Positions 7,247-15,559 of a stretch of 54,876 nt of DNA are shown here, piece by piece; the first letter of the stretch is position 1, and every line of letters begins with the position of its first letter. The stretch covers positions 1 to 54,876 of the forward strand of contig JAITOU010000005.1 of assembly GCA_031289755.1 (NCBI GenBank), written 5' to 3'. Origin of the DNA: Clostridiales bacterium (GTDB taxonomy: Bacteria; Bacillota; Clostridia; Christensenellales; JAISNN01). The notes beneath the pieces were generated by a model. That model was not told where the DNA came from and searched no databases. It worked only from the letters and a program-made list of their open reading frames with translations. Both the position numbers and the translations under genes were made by a program.

Positions 7247-7945
7247 TTATTGCGGCAAATTACACGCGACGTAATAATTTGTGGAATAATACGACGGCAG
7301 ACTTCCTATATCCGACCAGAAGCAATCGGTTTTCCATGAATACAAGCCGTGACCGATAAGACGCGGTAGCAGATTTTTTCCGAAATCATAAAAGCCGTCG
7401 GGTATCATGCCGAGAACATTTTTGTTTATCATATATATTCCGGTGTTCACGAGTCCCGACTTGTTGTCTTCGGGCTTCTCGACAAATTTGAGTATTCTGC
7501 CGTCACGCGCCGTTTCGAGTACTCCGAAGCCCGAAGTATTATCGTATTGCTTGCAAGCGAGAGTAAAGGCGGCGTCTTTTTTGAAATGAAAGCTTACAAA
7601 TTCTTGCAAATTTATATCGGTAAATGAATCGCCGCTCATAACCAAAAAGCTTTCGCCGAGAAAATCGGCTGCGTTTTTGATGCTGCCGGCAGTGCCGAGC
7701 GGAGACGTTTCTATAAAGTACGTCAGCTTGACGTCGAAGTCGGAACCGTCTTTAAAATAATTTATTATACAATCGGGCTTGTAATTTAATGTGATGCCTA
7801 TATCGGTAAAGCCGTACATTTTTAACAGCTCCAATATATACGACAAAATCGGCTTGTCAATAATCGGCATCATAGGTTTTGGAAGCTCGTTTGTCAAAGG
7901 GCGTAATCTCGCGCCCAATCCGCCCGCCATTATTATCGCTTTCAT
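7247..7945 (-). CDS. Sugar-1-phosphate nucleotidyltransferase (NDP-sugar pyrophosphorylase type)
   Basis: The 232-residue protein carries the nucleotide-binding signature GGLGARLRPLTNELPKPM at residues 9-26, the LGTAGSI loop and an SGDSFTD metal-binding segment. It also has FGVLE and FVEKPE blocks. This is the catalytic domain of the glucose-1-P/mannose-1-P nucleotidyltransferase superfamily, which makes activated sugars for cell-surface polymers. It lacks the C-terminal left-handed helix or phosphomutase domain seen in longer relatives, so nucleotide and sugar specificity cannot be assigned. The start follows GGAGAAAAC. It stands alone between serC and the divergent iscR operon. Confidence 0.85.
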   Translation of the reverse strand: MKAIIMAGGLGARLRPLTNELPKPMMPIIDKPILSYILELLKMYGFTDIGITLNYKPDCIINYFKDGSDFDVKLTYFIETSPLGTAGSIKNAADFLGESFLVMSGDSFTDINLQEFVSFHFKKDAAFTLACKQYDNTSGFGVLETARDGRILKFVEKPEDNKSGLVNTGIYMINKNVLGMIPDGFYDFGKNLLPRLIGHGLYSWKTDCFWSDIGSLPSYYSTNYYVACNLPQ

Positions 7946-8060
7946 GTTTTCTCCGTGTGAAGCCGCCGACCGTGTGAGTTAAAGCTTTGCGGCTTCCGTG
8001 CGGTTTTAGTATATAAAGTTTTGGAAAAAATATACAAATGCAAAATTCTATATTTAAATA

Positions 8061-8147
8061 GGACTAATCTAATAAAAATAAAAAATATACATAAAAATAT
8101 TTGACATATTTTTTGTGTGGTGATATAATTCCTACTGAATTAGTCGG
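8061..8147 (+). promoter_or_regulatory. iscR promoter with predicted Rrf2-type operators
   Basis: TTGACA (8101-8106), 17 bases, TATAAT (8124-8129). Over the predicted start lies the imperfect dyad CCTACTGAATTAGTCGG (8131-8147); its reverse complement contains GACTAAT. A second GACTAATCTA lies upstream at 8062-8071. GACTAAT-type dyads are what I expect for IscR/Rrf2 regulators of Clostridia, so autoregulation by the next gene is likely. Confidence 0.65.
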
Positions 8148-8201
8148 AATTAATTTCCGCCGATTCAAAAGGATACGCTTCGGCTATCCGGAGATGAAAA
8201 A

Positions 8202-8594
8202 ATGAAACTGTCTACAAAATCGCGTTACGGTTTGAACGCTTGCTATTATTTGGCGGCGGAATACGACGAAGGAGTCAACGGCGTTCCGCTCAAAAGGCTT
8301 TCGTCTTTGACCGGTATCAGCGAGTCTTATCTCGAACAAATTATTTCTTTACTCAAAAAATCCGGAATAATAGCCGCCAACAGAGGCGCGCAAGGCGGCT
8401 ATTATCTCTCTAAGCAGCCGTCCGAGATAGTCGTCGGCGACATAGTACGGGCGTTAGAAGACAATTTGGAGATAGTCGGCTGTATCAATACCGGTTGCGT
8501 ATCGGGCTTGAATTGCAAGACAAAGGGCGTTTGGGAAAAGGTCTACAACGCCATCAATCAGACATTAAACGGAATAAAATTAAGCGATTTATGA
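8202..8594 (+). CDS. iscR: Rrf2-family iron-sulfur cluster regulator (IscR-like)
   Basis: The 130-residue protein begins MKLSTKSRYGLNACYYLA, the Rrf2 winged-helix start, with the recognition part at GISESYLEQIISLLKKSGII and the wing RGAQGGYYLSK. Near the C-terminus three cysteines are spaced C-x4-C-x5-C (GCINTGCVSGLNCKTKG), matching the Fe-S ligand region of IscR rather than the cysteine-free CymR type. It probably senses cluster status and represses its own operon. The start follows CCGGAG. It is first in iscR-iscS-iscU. A TTATGACA...TGTCATAA dyad overlaps its stop. Confidence 0.87.
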   Translation: MKLSTKSRYGLNACYYLAAEYDEGVNGVPLKRLSSLTGISESYLEQIISLLKKSGIIAANRGAQGGYYLSKQPSEIVVGDIVRALEDNLEIVGCINTGCVSGLNCKTKGVWEKVYNAINQTLNGIKLSDL

Positions 8595-8637
8595 CATTAT
8601 CTTGTCATAACGGTTTTCGACAAGGAGCGACTTATAT

Positions 8638-9834
8638 ATGGAAAAACGGAGAGTATATCTCGATTACGCGGCAACGACGTATTTGGATAAAGAAGTTTTA
8701 AAGGAAATGTCACCGTATTTTACCGATGTTTTCGGCAACGCCAACAGCCAGCATTTATTCGGGCGCGACGCCGCAAAGGCGGTAGCCGAAGCGCGTGTAA
8801 AGATAGCGGAGATAATCGGAAGCAAGCCCAACGAAATATATTTCACTTCCGGCGGCACGGAAGCCGATAATTGGGCTATAAAAGGCATAGCTGCCGCATA
8901 CGAGGGGCTTGGCAAGCACATCATCACCTCGGCGGTCGAGCATCACGCCGTCCTTGAAACCTGCAAGGCTTTGGAAAAGAAAGGCTTTGAGGTGACTTAT
9001 GTGCCTGTCGGCAGCGACGGAGTGTTGGACTTAAAAGCCTTTGAAAATGCCATAAGAGACGACACCATTCTCGTAAGCATAATGTATGCAAATAACGAAA
9101 TAGGCACTGTCATGCCGATACAAGAAGCCGTCGCTATCGTCAAGAAGCAAAATCACCGTATTTATTTCCATACCGACTGCGTGCAGGCGGCGGGCGCGCT
9201 CGACATAGACGTCAACAAATCGGGCGTAGACCTGATGTCCGTTTCCGCACACAAGTTTTACGGACCTAAGGGCATAGGTTTTTTGTATATCAAAAACGGC
9301 GTCAAGCTCGACAAGCTGATATCGGGCGGCAATCAGGAACGCAAAATGCGCGGCGGTACGCTCAACGTACCGCATATAGTGGGCATGGCTAAGGCTTTTG
9401 AACTCGCATCTCTGCACAGAGAAAAAAACAACGCGCATATACAATCGCTTCGCGACGGCTTCATCGACAGAATATTGAGCGAAATAGACAATGTTTATTT
9501 GAACGGAAGCCGTGAAAAACGCCTTCCGGGCAATGCGAATCTCAGCTTTGAATATATCGAAGGCGAATCGCTTTTGATGTCCTTAGACTTAGAAGGCATA
9601 GCGGCGTCGAGCGGTTCGGCTTGCTCGTCCGGCTCGTTAGACCCGTCGCACGTCCTGCTTGCTCTCGGTATCAAGATAGAGCTTGCTCACGGTTCTTTGC
9701 GTTTTTCTTTCGGCAAGAGTACGACAAGAAAGGACGTCGATTATACCGTCGATTGCTTAAAGGATATTGTCAACAGACTCAGAGCAATGTCGCCGCTTTT
9801 TTATCAGCTTCCTTCAAAAAAAACAAATGTTTGA
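8638..9834 (+). CDS. iscS: Cysteine desulfurase (IscS/NifS type)
   Basis: This PLP enzyme removes sulfur from cysteine as a protein persulfide for Fe-S assembly. The 398-residue protein starts RVYLDYAATTYLDKEV. It shows FTSGGTEADNWAIKG, the PLP lysine in SVSAHKFYGPKGIGF (~200-212) and the catalytic-cysteine loop ASSGSACSSGSLDPSHVLLA (~321-340), which is the class I/NifS-like form. The start follows CAAGGAG. The C-terminus (~385-398) is slightly extended and polar. It lies between the Rrf2 regulator and the scaffold gene, typical of Clostridia. Confidence 0.95.
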   Translation: MEKRRVYLDYAATTYLDKEVLKEMSPYFTDVFGNANSQHLFGRDAAKAVAEARVKIAEIIGSKPNEIYFTSGGTEADNWAIKGIAAAYEGLGKHIITSAVEHHAVLETCKALEKKGFEVTYVPVGSDGVLDLKAFENAIRDDTILVSIMYANNEIGTVMPIQEAVAIVKKQNHRIYFHTDCVQAAGALDIDVNKSGVDLMSVSAHKFYGPKGIGFLYIKNGVKLDKLISGGNQERKMRGGTLNVPHIVGMAKAFELASLHREKNNAHIQSLRDGFIDRILSEIDNVYLNGSREKRLPGNANLSFEYIEGESLLMSLDLEGIAASSGSACSSGSLDPSHVLLALGIKIELAHGSLRFSFGKSTTRKDVDYTVDCLKDIVNRLRAMSPLFYQLPSKKTNV

Positions 9835-9905
9835 CAGGTAGCTTAGGGTAAAAAAATATAAGCGACGTACAAATACCCGTGCGGTTTTAAATAAGGAGAA
9901 AATAT

Positions 9906-10277
9906 ATGTATACAGATAAAGTTATGGAAAATTTCCGCAATCCCCAAAACGTCGGCGTCGTAGAGAACGCCAACGCCAAATACACCGTCGGCAGCCCCGA
10001 ATGCGGCGATATAATGGAAATGTCTATGAGAATCGAAGAAGACGTCATAGTCGATATAAAATTCCGAACCTTCGGCTGTGCGGCGGCGATAGCGTCCAGC
10101 TCTATGGCTACGCAAATGCTCAAAGGCAAGACCGTAGACGAGGCCGTCAAGCTCAAAAATACCGAAGTGATAGACGCTCTCGGCGGATTGCCGCCGCAAA
10201 AAATACATTGTTCCGTTCTCGCGGAGGAAGCAATCCGCGGCGCAATAGAGTATTATAAAAACGGAAGACAGGAGTAA
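9906..10277 (+). CDS. iscU: Fe-S cluster assembly scaffold (IscU/NifU N-terminal type)
   Basis: The 123-residue protein has the three ligand cysteines of the scaffold: SPECGD (with the following Asp), FRTFGCAAAIASSSM and KIHCSVLAEEAIR. It assembles [2Fe-2S]/[4Fe-4S] clusters using sulfur from IscS. It has no NifU-type C-terminal domains, so it is the short form common in Firmicutes and often annotated nifU. The start follows AAGGAG. The next gene begins three bases after its stop, with its ribosome site inside this gene. Confidence 0.93.
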   Translation: MYTDKVMENFRNPQNVGVVENANAKYTVGSPECGDIMEMSMRIEEDVIVDIKFRTFGCAAAIASSSMATQMLKGKTVDEAVKLKNTEVIDALGGLPPQKIHCSVLAEEAIRGAIEYYKNGRQE

Positions 10278-10280
10278 AAA

Positions 10281-11015
10281 ATGAATTTAAGCAGAGAAAA
10301 TGCAGCCTACGCTGCCTTAGACAACGCTTGCGCCGATTTGATAAACACAAAGCTCATATTGACATCCGGCAAGATTTCAAATGTATTGAGAGTAATAGCC
10401 TCGGACAGCATACTTGTCGACATGGTGTCGGAATGTATGATAGGGTTCGATTACGAACCGGAGCTGAGAAATTCTTTTTACAAGGTCGAAAACAAAGCGC
10501 GCTTCAAATTGCCGCCGTCGTCAAAAAAAGCCGTCGCGCTGCTTGTGAGTATGCTTTATGATTTTGACAACGGCATGATAAATTTTGTCGAATTTATCAC
10601 CGGCTCTTTTCCCGACGTCCGCAGTGAAGATTGCTACAAAAATTTCACTGACAATGTGATGTCGGCATTTTTGGAGCACGCAAAAAAGCTCATCTTCGCC
10701 GACAAAAAGATAGTCATCGGCGAAACGGAAAAAATAGACGAGCACGTAAATCTCGTCAACAGCGTCTTAAAGGACAAGACGGAATATATCACAAAGGAGC
10801 TTCACAAGCTCACAAAGGCTTATGTTCTCGACGAACAGGAATTAATCCGCTTTATGATAGACGGCTTTACATATACCTTAGAATTAAAGGATATCCGCCT
10901 TATCAGAATAGCGTATTACGGACTCAAAAGCTCTCTAAAAGACTACAAACAATTCAACGCGATTTTAAAAGAGCTTGAAAGTATTCTCAGAATGTATTCG
11001 GTTTTTTCTTATTAG
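10281..11015 (+). CDS. Unrecognised protein at the end of the isc operon
   Basis: I do not recognise this 244-residue protein. It is predicted mostly helical, soluble and mildly charged, with no signal peptide, membrane span or zinc motif. There are only three scattered cysteines (ACADL, SECMIG, EDCYK) and no conserved cluster-binding spacing. The middle (FITGSFPDVRSEDCYKNFTD, ~110-130) and the Leu/Lys-rich C-terminal half could be two helical bundles. It starts three bases after iscU with its GGAG ribosome site in the iscU tail, so translation is coupled to Fe-S assembly genes. An intrinsic terminator follows. Confidence 0.8.
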   Translation: MNLSRENAAYAALDNACADLINTKLILTSGKISNVLRVIASDSILVDMVSECMIGFDYEPELRNSFYKVENKARFKLPPSSKKAVALLVSMLYDFDNGMINFVEFITGSFPDVRSEDCYKNFTDNVMSAFLEHAKKLIFADKKIVIGETEKIDEHVNLVNSVLKDKTEYITKELHKLTKAYVLDEQELIRFMIDGFTYTLELKDIRLIRIAYYGLKSSLKDYKQFNAILKELESILRMYSVFSY

Positions 11016-11062
11016 CCGATAAGCTTCACGCATTTTGTCTTGACAAAATAAACAGAACAAAA

Positions 11063-11094
11063 AAAGCGACCGTCTTTTAAAACGGTCGTTTTTG
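11063..11094. terminator. Bidirectional terminator between the isc operon and the zinc-ribbon gene
   Basis: CGACCGT (11067-11073) pairs with ACGGTCG (11082-11088), flanked by A's on the left and T's on the right, so it can serve both convergent units. Confidence 0.75.
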
Positions 11095-11108
11095 TATATA
11101 AGTCACGG

Positions 11109-11612
11109 TCAGTTTACGATATGGCAATACGGACAGACGCCGTTGCTATCGGGCGAAAGGGGTGCGCCGCAGGATACGCAGCGGCTGATTTTTGTGGGAG
11201 TGTCGGGCTTTTCTTCGGGTGCTTCGGGCTTTTTTCCCGTTTTGATAAGCTCGGTTTTGTCGTCGTTAAAGAGATAGCCCGTAATGTAGCGTTTTGACAG
11301 TATGTCCGTTACGGTTTTTTGAATATCCTTTTCCTTTCTGCCGAAGGTATTTGCAAGGTCTTTTATCGTCGTTATGCCGTCGGTTGCAATGGCGGCAGCC
11401 ACGTTTTTTGAAAAGTTTAACACACTAAATTGCGACCAGCCTATCGGCAGTCCGTAAAAGCCGGCAACGACGACGATGATAGACGGCACTAAAAGAAATA
11501 CCCGTCCCGATACCGCGCCGATAATGATACCGACTATTCCCAAAGGAAAGAGAATGCTCAGTGCAATCAAAAAATATTTTCTTTTATTTACAAGCTTAAC
11601 AAGGTCATTCAT
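11109..11612 (-). CDS. Small membrane protein with winged-helix-like middle and C-terminal zinc ribbon
   Basis: The 167-residue protein has two N-terminal hydrophobic segments (~14-34 and ~38-58). A soluble middle follows (TTIKDLANTFGRKEKDIQKTV, ~80-110) that looks like a small helical or winged-helix unit. After a Pro/Glu/Lys-rich linker comes a C-terminal zinc ribbon, CVSCGAPLSPDSNGVCPYC. The start at 11612 has GGAG seven bases upstream; a TTG six bases earlier is less likely. It stands alone. Its function is unknown. A membrane anchor plus zinc ribbon suggests an interaction or sensing role, which is inference only. Confidence 0.75.
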   Translation of the reverse strand: MNDLVKLVNKRKYFLIALSILFPLGIVGIIIGAVSGRVFLLVPSIIVVVAGFYGLPIGWSQFSVLNFSKNVAAAIATDGITTIKDLANTFGRKEKDIQKTVTDILSKRYITGYLFNDDKTELIKTGKKPEAPEEKPDTPTKISRCVSCGAPLSPDSNGVCPYCHIVN

Positions 11613-11730
11613 AATCAATCTCCAATCAATACCGTTGATTATATTATATATAATTTTTTTGTCAAAGTCAATCTTAAAGCCGCAGTAATTGCGTTTTCAT
11701 ATTTTTACCCGTCTAACCTTCGTATAAATA

Positions 11731-11812
11731 TTGACAAAATTCCGTTTTTGTATTAGAATATATTCATATTAGAATATGATGCAGAAAGACCGTAGAATCC
11801 CGACGGTTTTTT
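11731..11812 (+). promoter_or_regulatory. Promoter and leader hairpin of the aconitase-paaK-ior genes
   Basis: TTGACA (11731-11736), 17 bases, TAGAAT (11754-11759). In the leader, AAGACCGT (11786-11793) pairs with ACGGTTTT (11803-11810) and is followed by a T run ending at 11812. This terminator-like structure sits ~45 bases before the likely start codon and may attenuate the gene. Confidence 0.6.
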
Positions 11813-11855
11813 GAATTTTAACCGACAAAACGACATCAAAAAACGGACGGTGACA

Positions 11856-14111
11856 ATGGATACGATAGATTGCGGCAACGGCGTGAAGCTGTACAATAAC
11901 GGCGTATTGATAAAGGACGGCGCGGTATACGGCGCAGGTGCGGCAGACGGAGCTTTTTTCAAAAACACTATGGCGTATGCCGTTTTGAACGCGCACAACG
12001 ATTGCGCGATAGCGTCAAAGGATGCCCGGCTTAGATTGAAATTTGACAGCTTGGCTTCCCATGACATAACCTATGTCGGAATCGTCCAAACGGCTAAGGC
12101 AAGCGGACTCAAAAGCTTTCCCGTACCGTATGTACTTACAAACTGCCACAACAGTCTTTGCGCGGTCGGCGGCACTATCAATGAAGACGACCACATATTC
12201 GGCTTGTCTGCGGCAAAAAAATACGGCGGAATATTCGTTCCGGCACATCTTGCCGTCATTCATACCTATATGAGAGAAAAAATGGCGAAATGCGGTCATA
12301 TGATACTCGGCAGCGACAGTCATACCCGTTACGGAGCTTTGGGTACAATGGCGGTCGGAGAAGGCGGCCCTGAGCTTGTCAAGCAGCTTCTTGGCAAAAC
12401 CTACGATATCAAATATCCCGAAGTAATCGCCGTCGTCCTAAACGGCAAGCCTATAAAGGGAGTAGGGCCGCAAGACGTAGCTCTCGCCGTCATTCGTGCG
12501 GTATACGACTGCAAGTTTGTCAACAACAAGGTTATGGAATTTGTCGGCGGCGGCATTGCCGCGCTCGATATCGAATACCGAAACGGCATAGACGTCATGA
12601 CTACCGAGACGACCTGTCTGACAAGTATATGGCAGACGGACGGCAAGGTCAAGGATTATTATAAGGTGCACGGACGCGAAGGCGATTACCGACCGTTACA
12701 GCCGTCCGGCCCGGCGTATTATGACGGCGCAATCGAGGTCGACCTGGACAAGATTCGTCCTATGATAGCTTTGCCGTTTCACCCGAAGAACGCCTATACG
12801 ATAGACGAATTGAAACAAAATCTCGGCGATATTCTCGCTATCACGGAGAACGAAGGCAACAAGCTTTTGGGCGCGAAAAGTCCGCGCTTTAAGCTCCGCG
12901 ACAAGATACGGGACGGCAGGCTTAAAGTACAGCAAGGCATTATAGCCGGCTGCGCCGGCGGTACATACGACAATATTTTTACGGCATCGAATATCTTAAA
13001 GGGCAAGAGCGTCGGTTGGGGCGAATTTTCTTTGAGCGTCTATCCGTCAAGCCAGCCCGTCTATATCGACCTTTTAAAAAAAGGCGCGCTTGAAAGCCTT
13101 ATCAAGGCGGGAGCGATTATCAAAACGGCTTTTTGCGGACCTTGCTTCGGCGCGGGCGACGTGCCCAACAACAACGCGCTGAGCATACGCCACACTACGC
13201 GAAACTTCGAGAGCCGCGAAGGCAGCCGTCCGTCCGACGGACAGCTTGCTTCCGTCGCGCTTATGGATGCGAGAAGCATAGCGGCTACGGCTTTGAACGG
13301 CGGCTTTTTGACGGCGGCGACCGAGATAGATTATGACGACGGTATCAAAAAATTTGAATTTGACGGAAGTATATATTCCAACAGAGTCTACAACGGCTAT
13401 TCCTTGCCGGACAAGGACGCCGAATTGGCGTACGGTCCGAATATAGCCGATTGGCCCAAAATATCGCCGTTGCCCGAGCATCTTATCTTAAAAACCGTTT
13501 GCGTCATTACGGACTCCGTGACTACGACGGACGAGCTGATACCGTCCGGCGAAACGTCCTCTTACCGTTCAAATCCTTTGAAGCTTGCGGACTTTACGCT
13601 GTCGCGAAAAGCTCCCGAATATGTCGGACGCGCTAAGGCGGTCAAGACCGATGCGGACAAGCTAAAAAATGGCGGCATAAGCGGCGAATATTTAAAGGCT
13701 TTGGAATTATCCGGCTTTCCGCCGCAAAAGGACTACGGCGGTTTTGCTCTCGGCAGCGTTATATTTGCCAAAAAGCCGGGCGACGGCAGCGCGAGAGAAC
13801 AGGCGGCGTCATGCCAAAGAGTTCTCGGCGGCGCGGCGAATATAGCCAACTCTTACGCGACAAAGCGTTACAGAAGCAATCTGATAAATTGGGGTATGCT
13901 TCCTTTCTTATCGGAAGAGCAATTTGAAACGGACGACATAATCATTGTTAAGGATATAAGAAAAACACTCGAAAAGGGCTTGCTCGAATTTGACGCCAAG
14001 CTGATAAGAAAAGCGACCGTTAAGGATATCCTTTTAAAAATCGAGCCTTTGACCGCCGACGAAAGAGAGATTATTTTGAAAGGCTGTCTGATAAACTATT
14101 ATGCGGAATAG
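11856..14111 (+). CDS. Aconitase-superfamily hydratase (YbhJ-like)
   Basis: The ~751-residue protein has an aconitase catalytic domain ([20 protein letters not shown]) and a C-terminal swivel domain. Three candidate [4Fe-4S] ligands are Cys254 (TTETTCLTS), Cys427 and Cys430 ([10 protein letters not shown]). The [15 protein letters not shown] segment holds typical active-site residues. The overall form matches putative hydratases of the YbhJ kind more than AcnA or AcnB, so citrate/isocitrate activity is not certain. I chose ATG 11856 (GGACGG upstream); an in-frame TTG at 11811 lies inside the T tract of the leader hairpin. It is followed by paaK1 after 99 bases. Confidence 0.8.
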   Translation: MDTIDCGNGVKLYNNGVLIKDGAVYGAGAADGAFFKNTMAYAVLNAHNDCAIASKDARLRLKFDSLASHDITYVGIVQTAKASGLKSFPVPYVLTNCHNSLCAVGGTINEDDHIFGLSAAKKYGGIFVPAHLAVIHTYMREKMAKCGHMILGSDSHTRYGALGTMAVGEGGPELVKQLLGKTYDIKYPEVIAVVLNGKPIKGVGPQDVALAVIRAVYDCKFVNNKVMEFVGGGIAALDIEYRNGIDVMTTETTCLTSIWQTDGKVKDYYKVHGREGDYRPLQPSGPAYYDGAIEVDLDKIRPMIALPFHPKNAYTIDELKQNLGDILAITENEGNKLLGAKSPRFKLRDKIRDGRLKVQQGIIAGCAGGTYDNIFTASNILKGKSVGWGEFSLSVYPSSQPVYIDLLKKGALESLIKAGAIIKTAFCGPCFGAGDVPNNNALSIRHTTRNFESREGSRPSDGQLASVALMDARSIAATALNGGFLTAATEIDYDDGIKKFEFDGSIYSNRVYNGYSLPDKDAELAYGPNIADWPKISPLPEHLILKTVCVITDSVTTTDELIPSGETSSYRSNPLKLADFTLSRKAPEYVGRAKAVKTDADKLKNGGISGEYLKALELSGFPPQKDYGGFALGSVIFAKKPGDGSAREQAASCQRVLGGAANIANSYATKRYRSNLINWGMLPFLSEEQFETDDIIIVKDIRKTLEKGLLEFDAKLIRKATVKDILLKIEPLTADEREIILKGCLINYYAE

Positions 14112-14210
14112 CCGTTAATAAAACGGAGTAATAAAATAACTAACGAACAAAATGCGCAAGGTGTCGGACTTATCCGAACCAACGCGCCATCTATAAGGAG
14201 TTTTGAGACG

Positions 14211-15503
14211 GTGATATACAATAAGCTTGCCGAAACGATGACAAGACGCGAAATGCGCGATTTGCAGTTGGACCGATTAAAAAAGACGGTAAAATACGCT
14301 TACAAAGAAGTGCCTTTTTACCAAAAAAAATTTGATTCGATAGGACTCAAACCGTCTGACATCAAGACCTTAAAGGATATCGAAAAGATACCTTTTACGG
14401 TCAAGAGCGACCTTCGCGACAATTACCCTTACGGGCTTTCCGCCGTTCCGATGGACAAAATAGTGCGCATTCACGCTTCGAGCGGCACAAGCGGCAAGCC
14501 TACGGTAGTTTTGTATACAAAAAACGACATCGAAACATGGTCCGAATGCGTAGCCAGACTTGCAGTCGCGGCAGGGTGTACGGAAAAGGATATCGTTCAG
14601 GTTTGCTTCGGTTACGGACTTTTTACGGGGGGCTTCGGGCTTCACTACGGCTTGGAAAAATTAAATGCCGCAGTCGTTCCGGCATCGTCGGGAAATTCCG
14701 AAAGACAAATTATGCTGATGAAGGATTTTGGCACGACGGCTCTCGTAAGCACGCCGTCCTACGCGCTTTATCTCGGCGAGCTTGCCGAACGCTTGGGCTA
14801 TACAAAGAGTGATTTTAAGCTCCGCACGGGGCTTTTCGGCTCGGAAGCAAGCACTCCCGAAATGATGAAGTTAATCGAAGAAAAGCTGGGCTTGCACCCG
14901 ACAAATAATTACGGACTTTCTGAGATTATCGGTCCGGGCGTGTCGGGCGACTGCCTTGAAGATTGCGGTATGCACATCAACGAAGACCATTTTTATCCGG
15001 AAATAATCGACGGCGAAACGGAAGAAATAAAGGGCGAAGGCGAATACGGCGAGCTTGTCTTGACGGCTCTGACAAAGGAAGGAATGCCGATATTGCGCTA
15101 TAAGACGCGTGACGTCACACGCCTTTTTTATGAGCCTTGCAAATGCGGCAGAACGACCACGAGAATGGACAGAATAAAGGGGCGTTCGGACGATATGCTG
15201 ATAATACGCGGCGTCAATGTCTTTCCGTCGCAAATCGAAAGCGTACTTATGGCAATGGGCGAGGTCGCGGGGCATTATGAAATCATCGTCAAACGCGAAA
15301 ATTTTATGGATATATTAGAGGTATGCGTCGAATTAAAGGACGCATCTCTGCTCGAAAACTATGCAAATCTCGACCTTTTGCGGCAAAAAATCCGTCACAA
15401 TCTCAAAACGGTTTTGCAAATAGACACTATTGTCAAATTGGTCGAGCCGCTCACCTTAAAGCGTTACGAGGGCAAAGCCAAAAGAGTGACGGATTTGAGA
15501 TAG
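14211..15503 (+). CDS. paaK: Phenylacetate-CoA ligase family protein, copy 1
   Basis: This 430-residue adenylate-forming enzyme joins aryl acids to CoA using ATP. It has the SSGTSGKPTVV P-loop (~87-97), the A4-type block GLFTGGFGLHYG, NNYGLSEIIGPGVS (A5) and the hinge DDMLIIRGVNVFPSQIE. The C-terminal domain ends with the catalytic-lysine region YEGKAKRVTDLR. The start is GTG at 14211 with AAGGAG upstream. It lies just before iorA, so the substrate is probably an aryl acetate such as phenylacetate or indoleacetate. A paralog follows iorB. Confidence 0.9.
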   Translation: MIYNKLAETMTRREMRDLQLDRLKKTVKYAYKEVPFYQKKFDSIGLKPSDIKTLKDIEKIPFTVKSDLRDNYPYGLSAVPMDKIVRIHASSGTSGKPTVVLYTKNDIETWSECVARLAVAAGCTEKDIVQVCFGYGLFTGGFGLHYGLEKLNAAVVPASSGNSERQIMLMKDFGTTALVSTPSYALYLGELAERLGYTKSDFKLRTGLFGSEASTPEMMKLIEEKLGLHPTNNYGLSEIIGPGVSGDCLEDCGMHINEDHFYPEIIDGETEEIKGEGEYGELVLTALTKEGMPILRYKTRDVTRLFYEPCKCGRTTTRMDRIKGRSDDMLIIRGVNVFPSQIESVLMAMGEVAGHYEIIVKRENFMDILEVCVELKDASLLENYANLDLLRQKIRHNLKTVLQIDTIVKLVEPLTLKRYEGKAKRVTDLR

Positions 15504-15559
15504 AAAACATTTTTTAGATATAGATAAACTGAAATTACATACAACGACAGAGGGATTTG

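Noticed and set aside
11811..11855. TTG start for the aconitase-family gene at 11811
   Set aside because: It lies in the T tract of a leader hairpin without a ribosome site; the family-like start MDTIDCGNG is at 11856.
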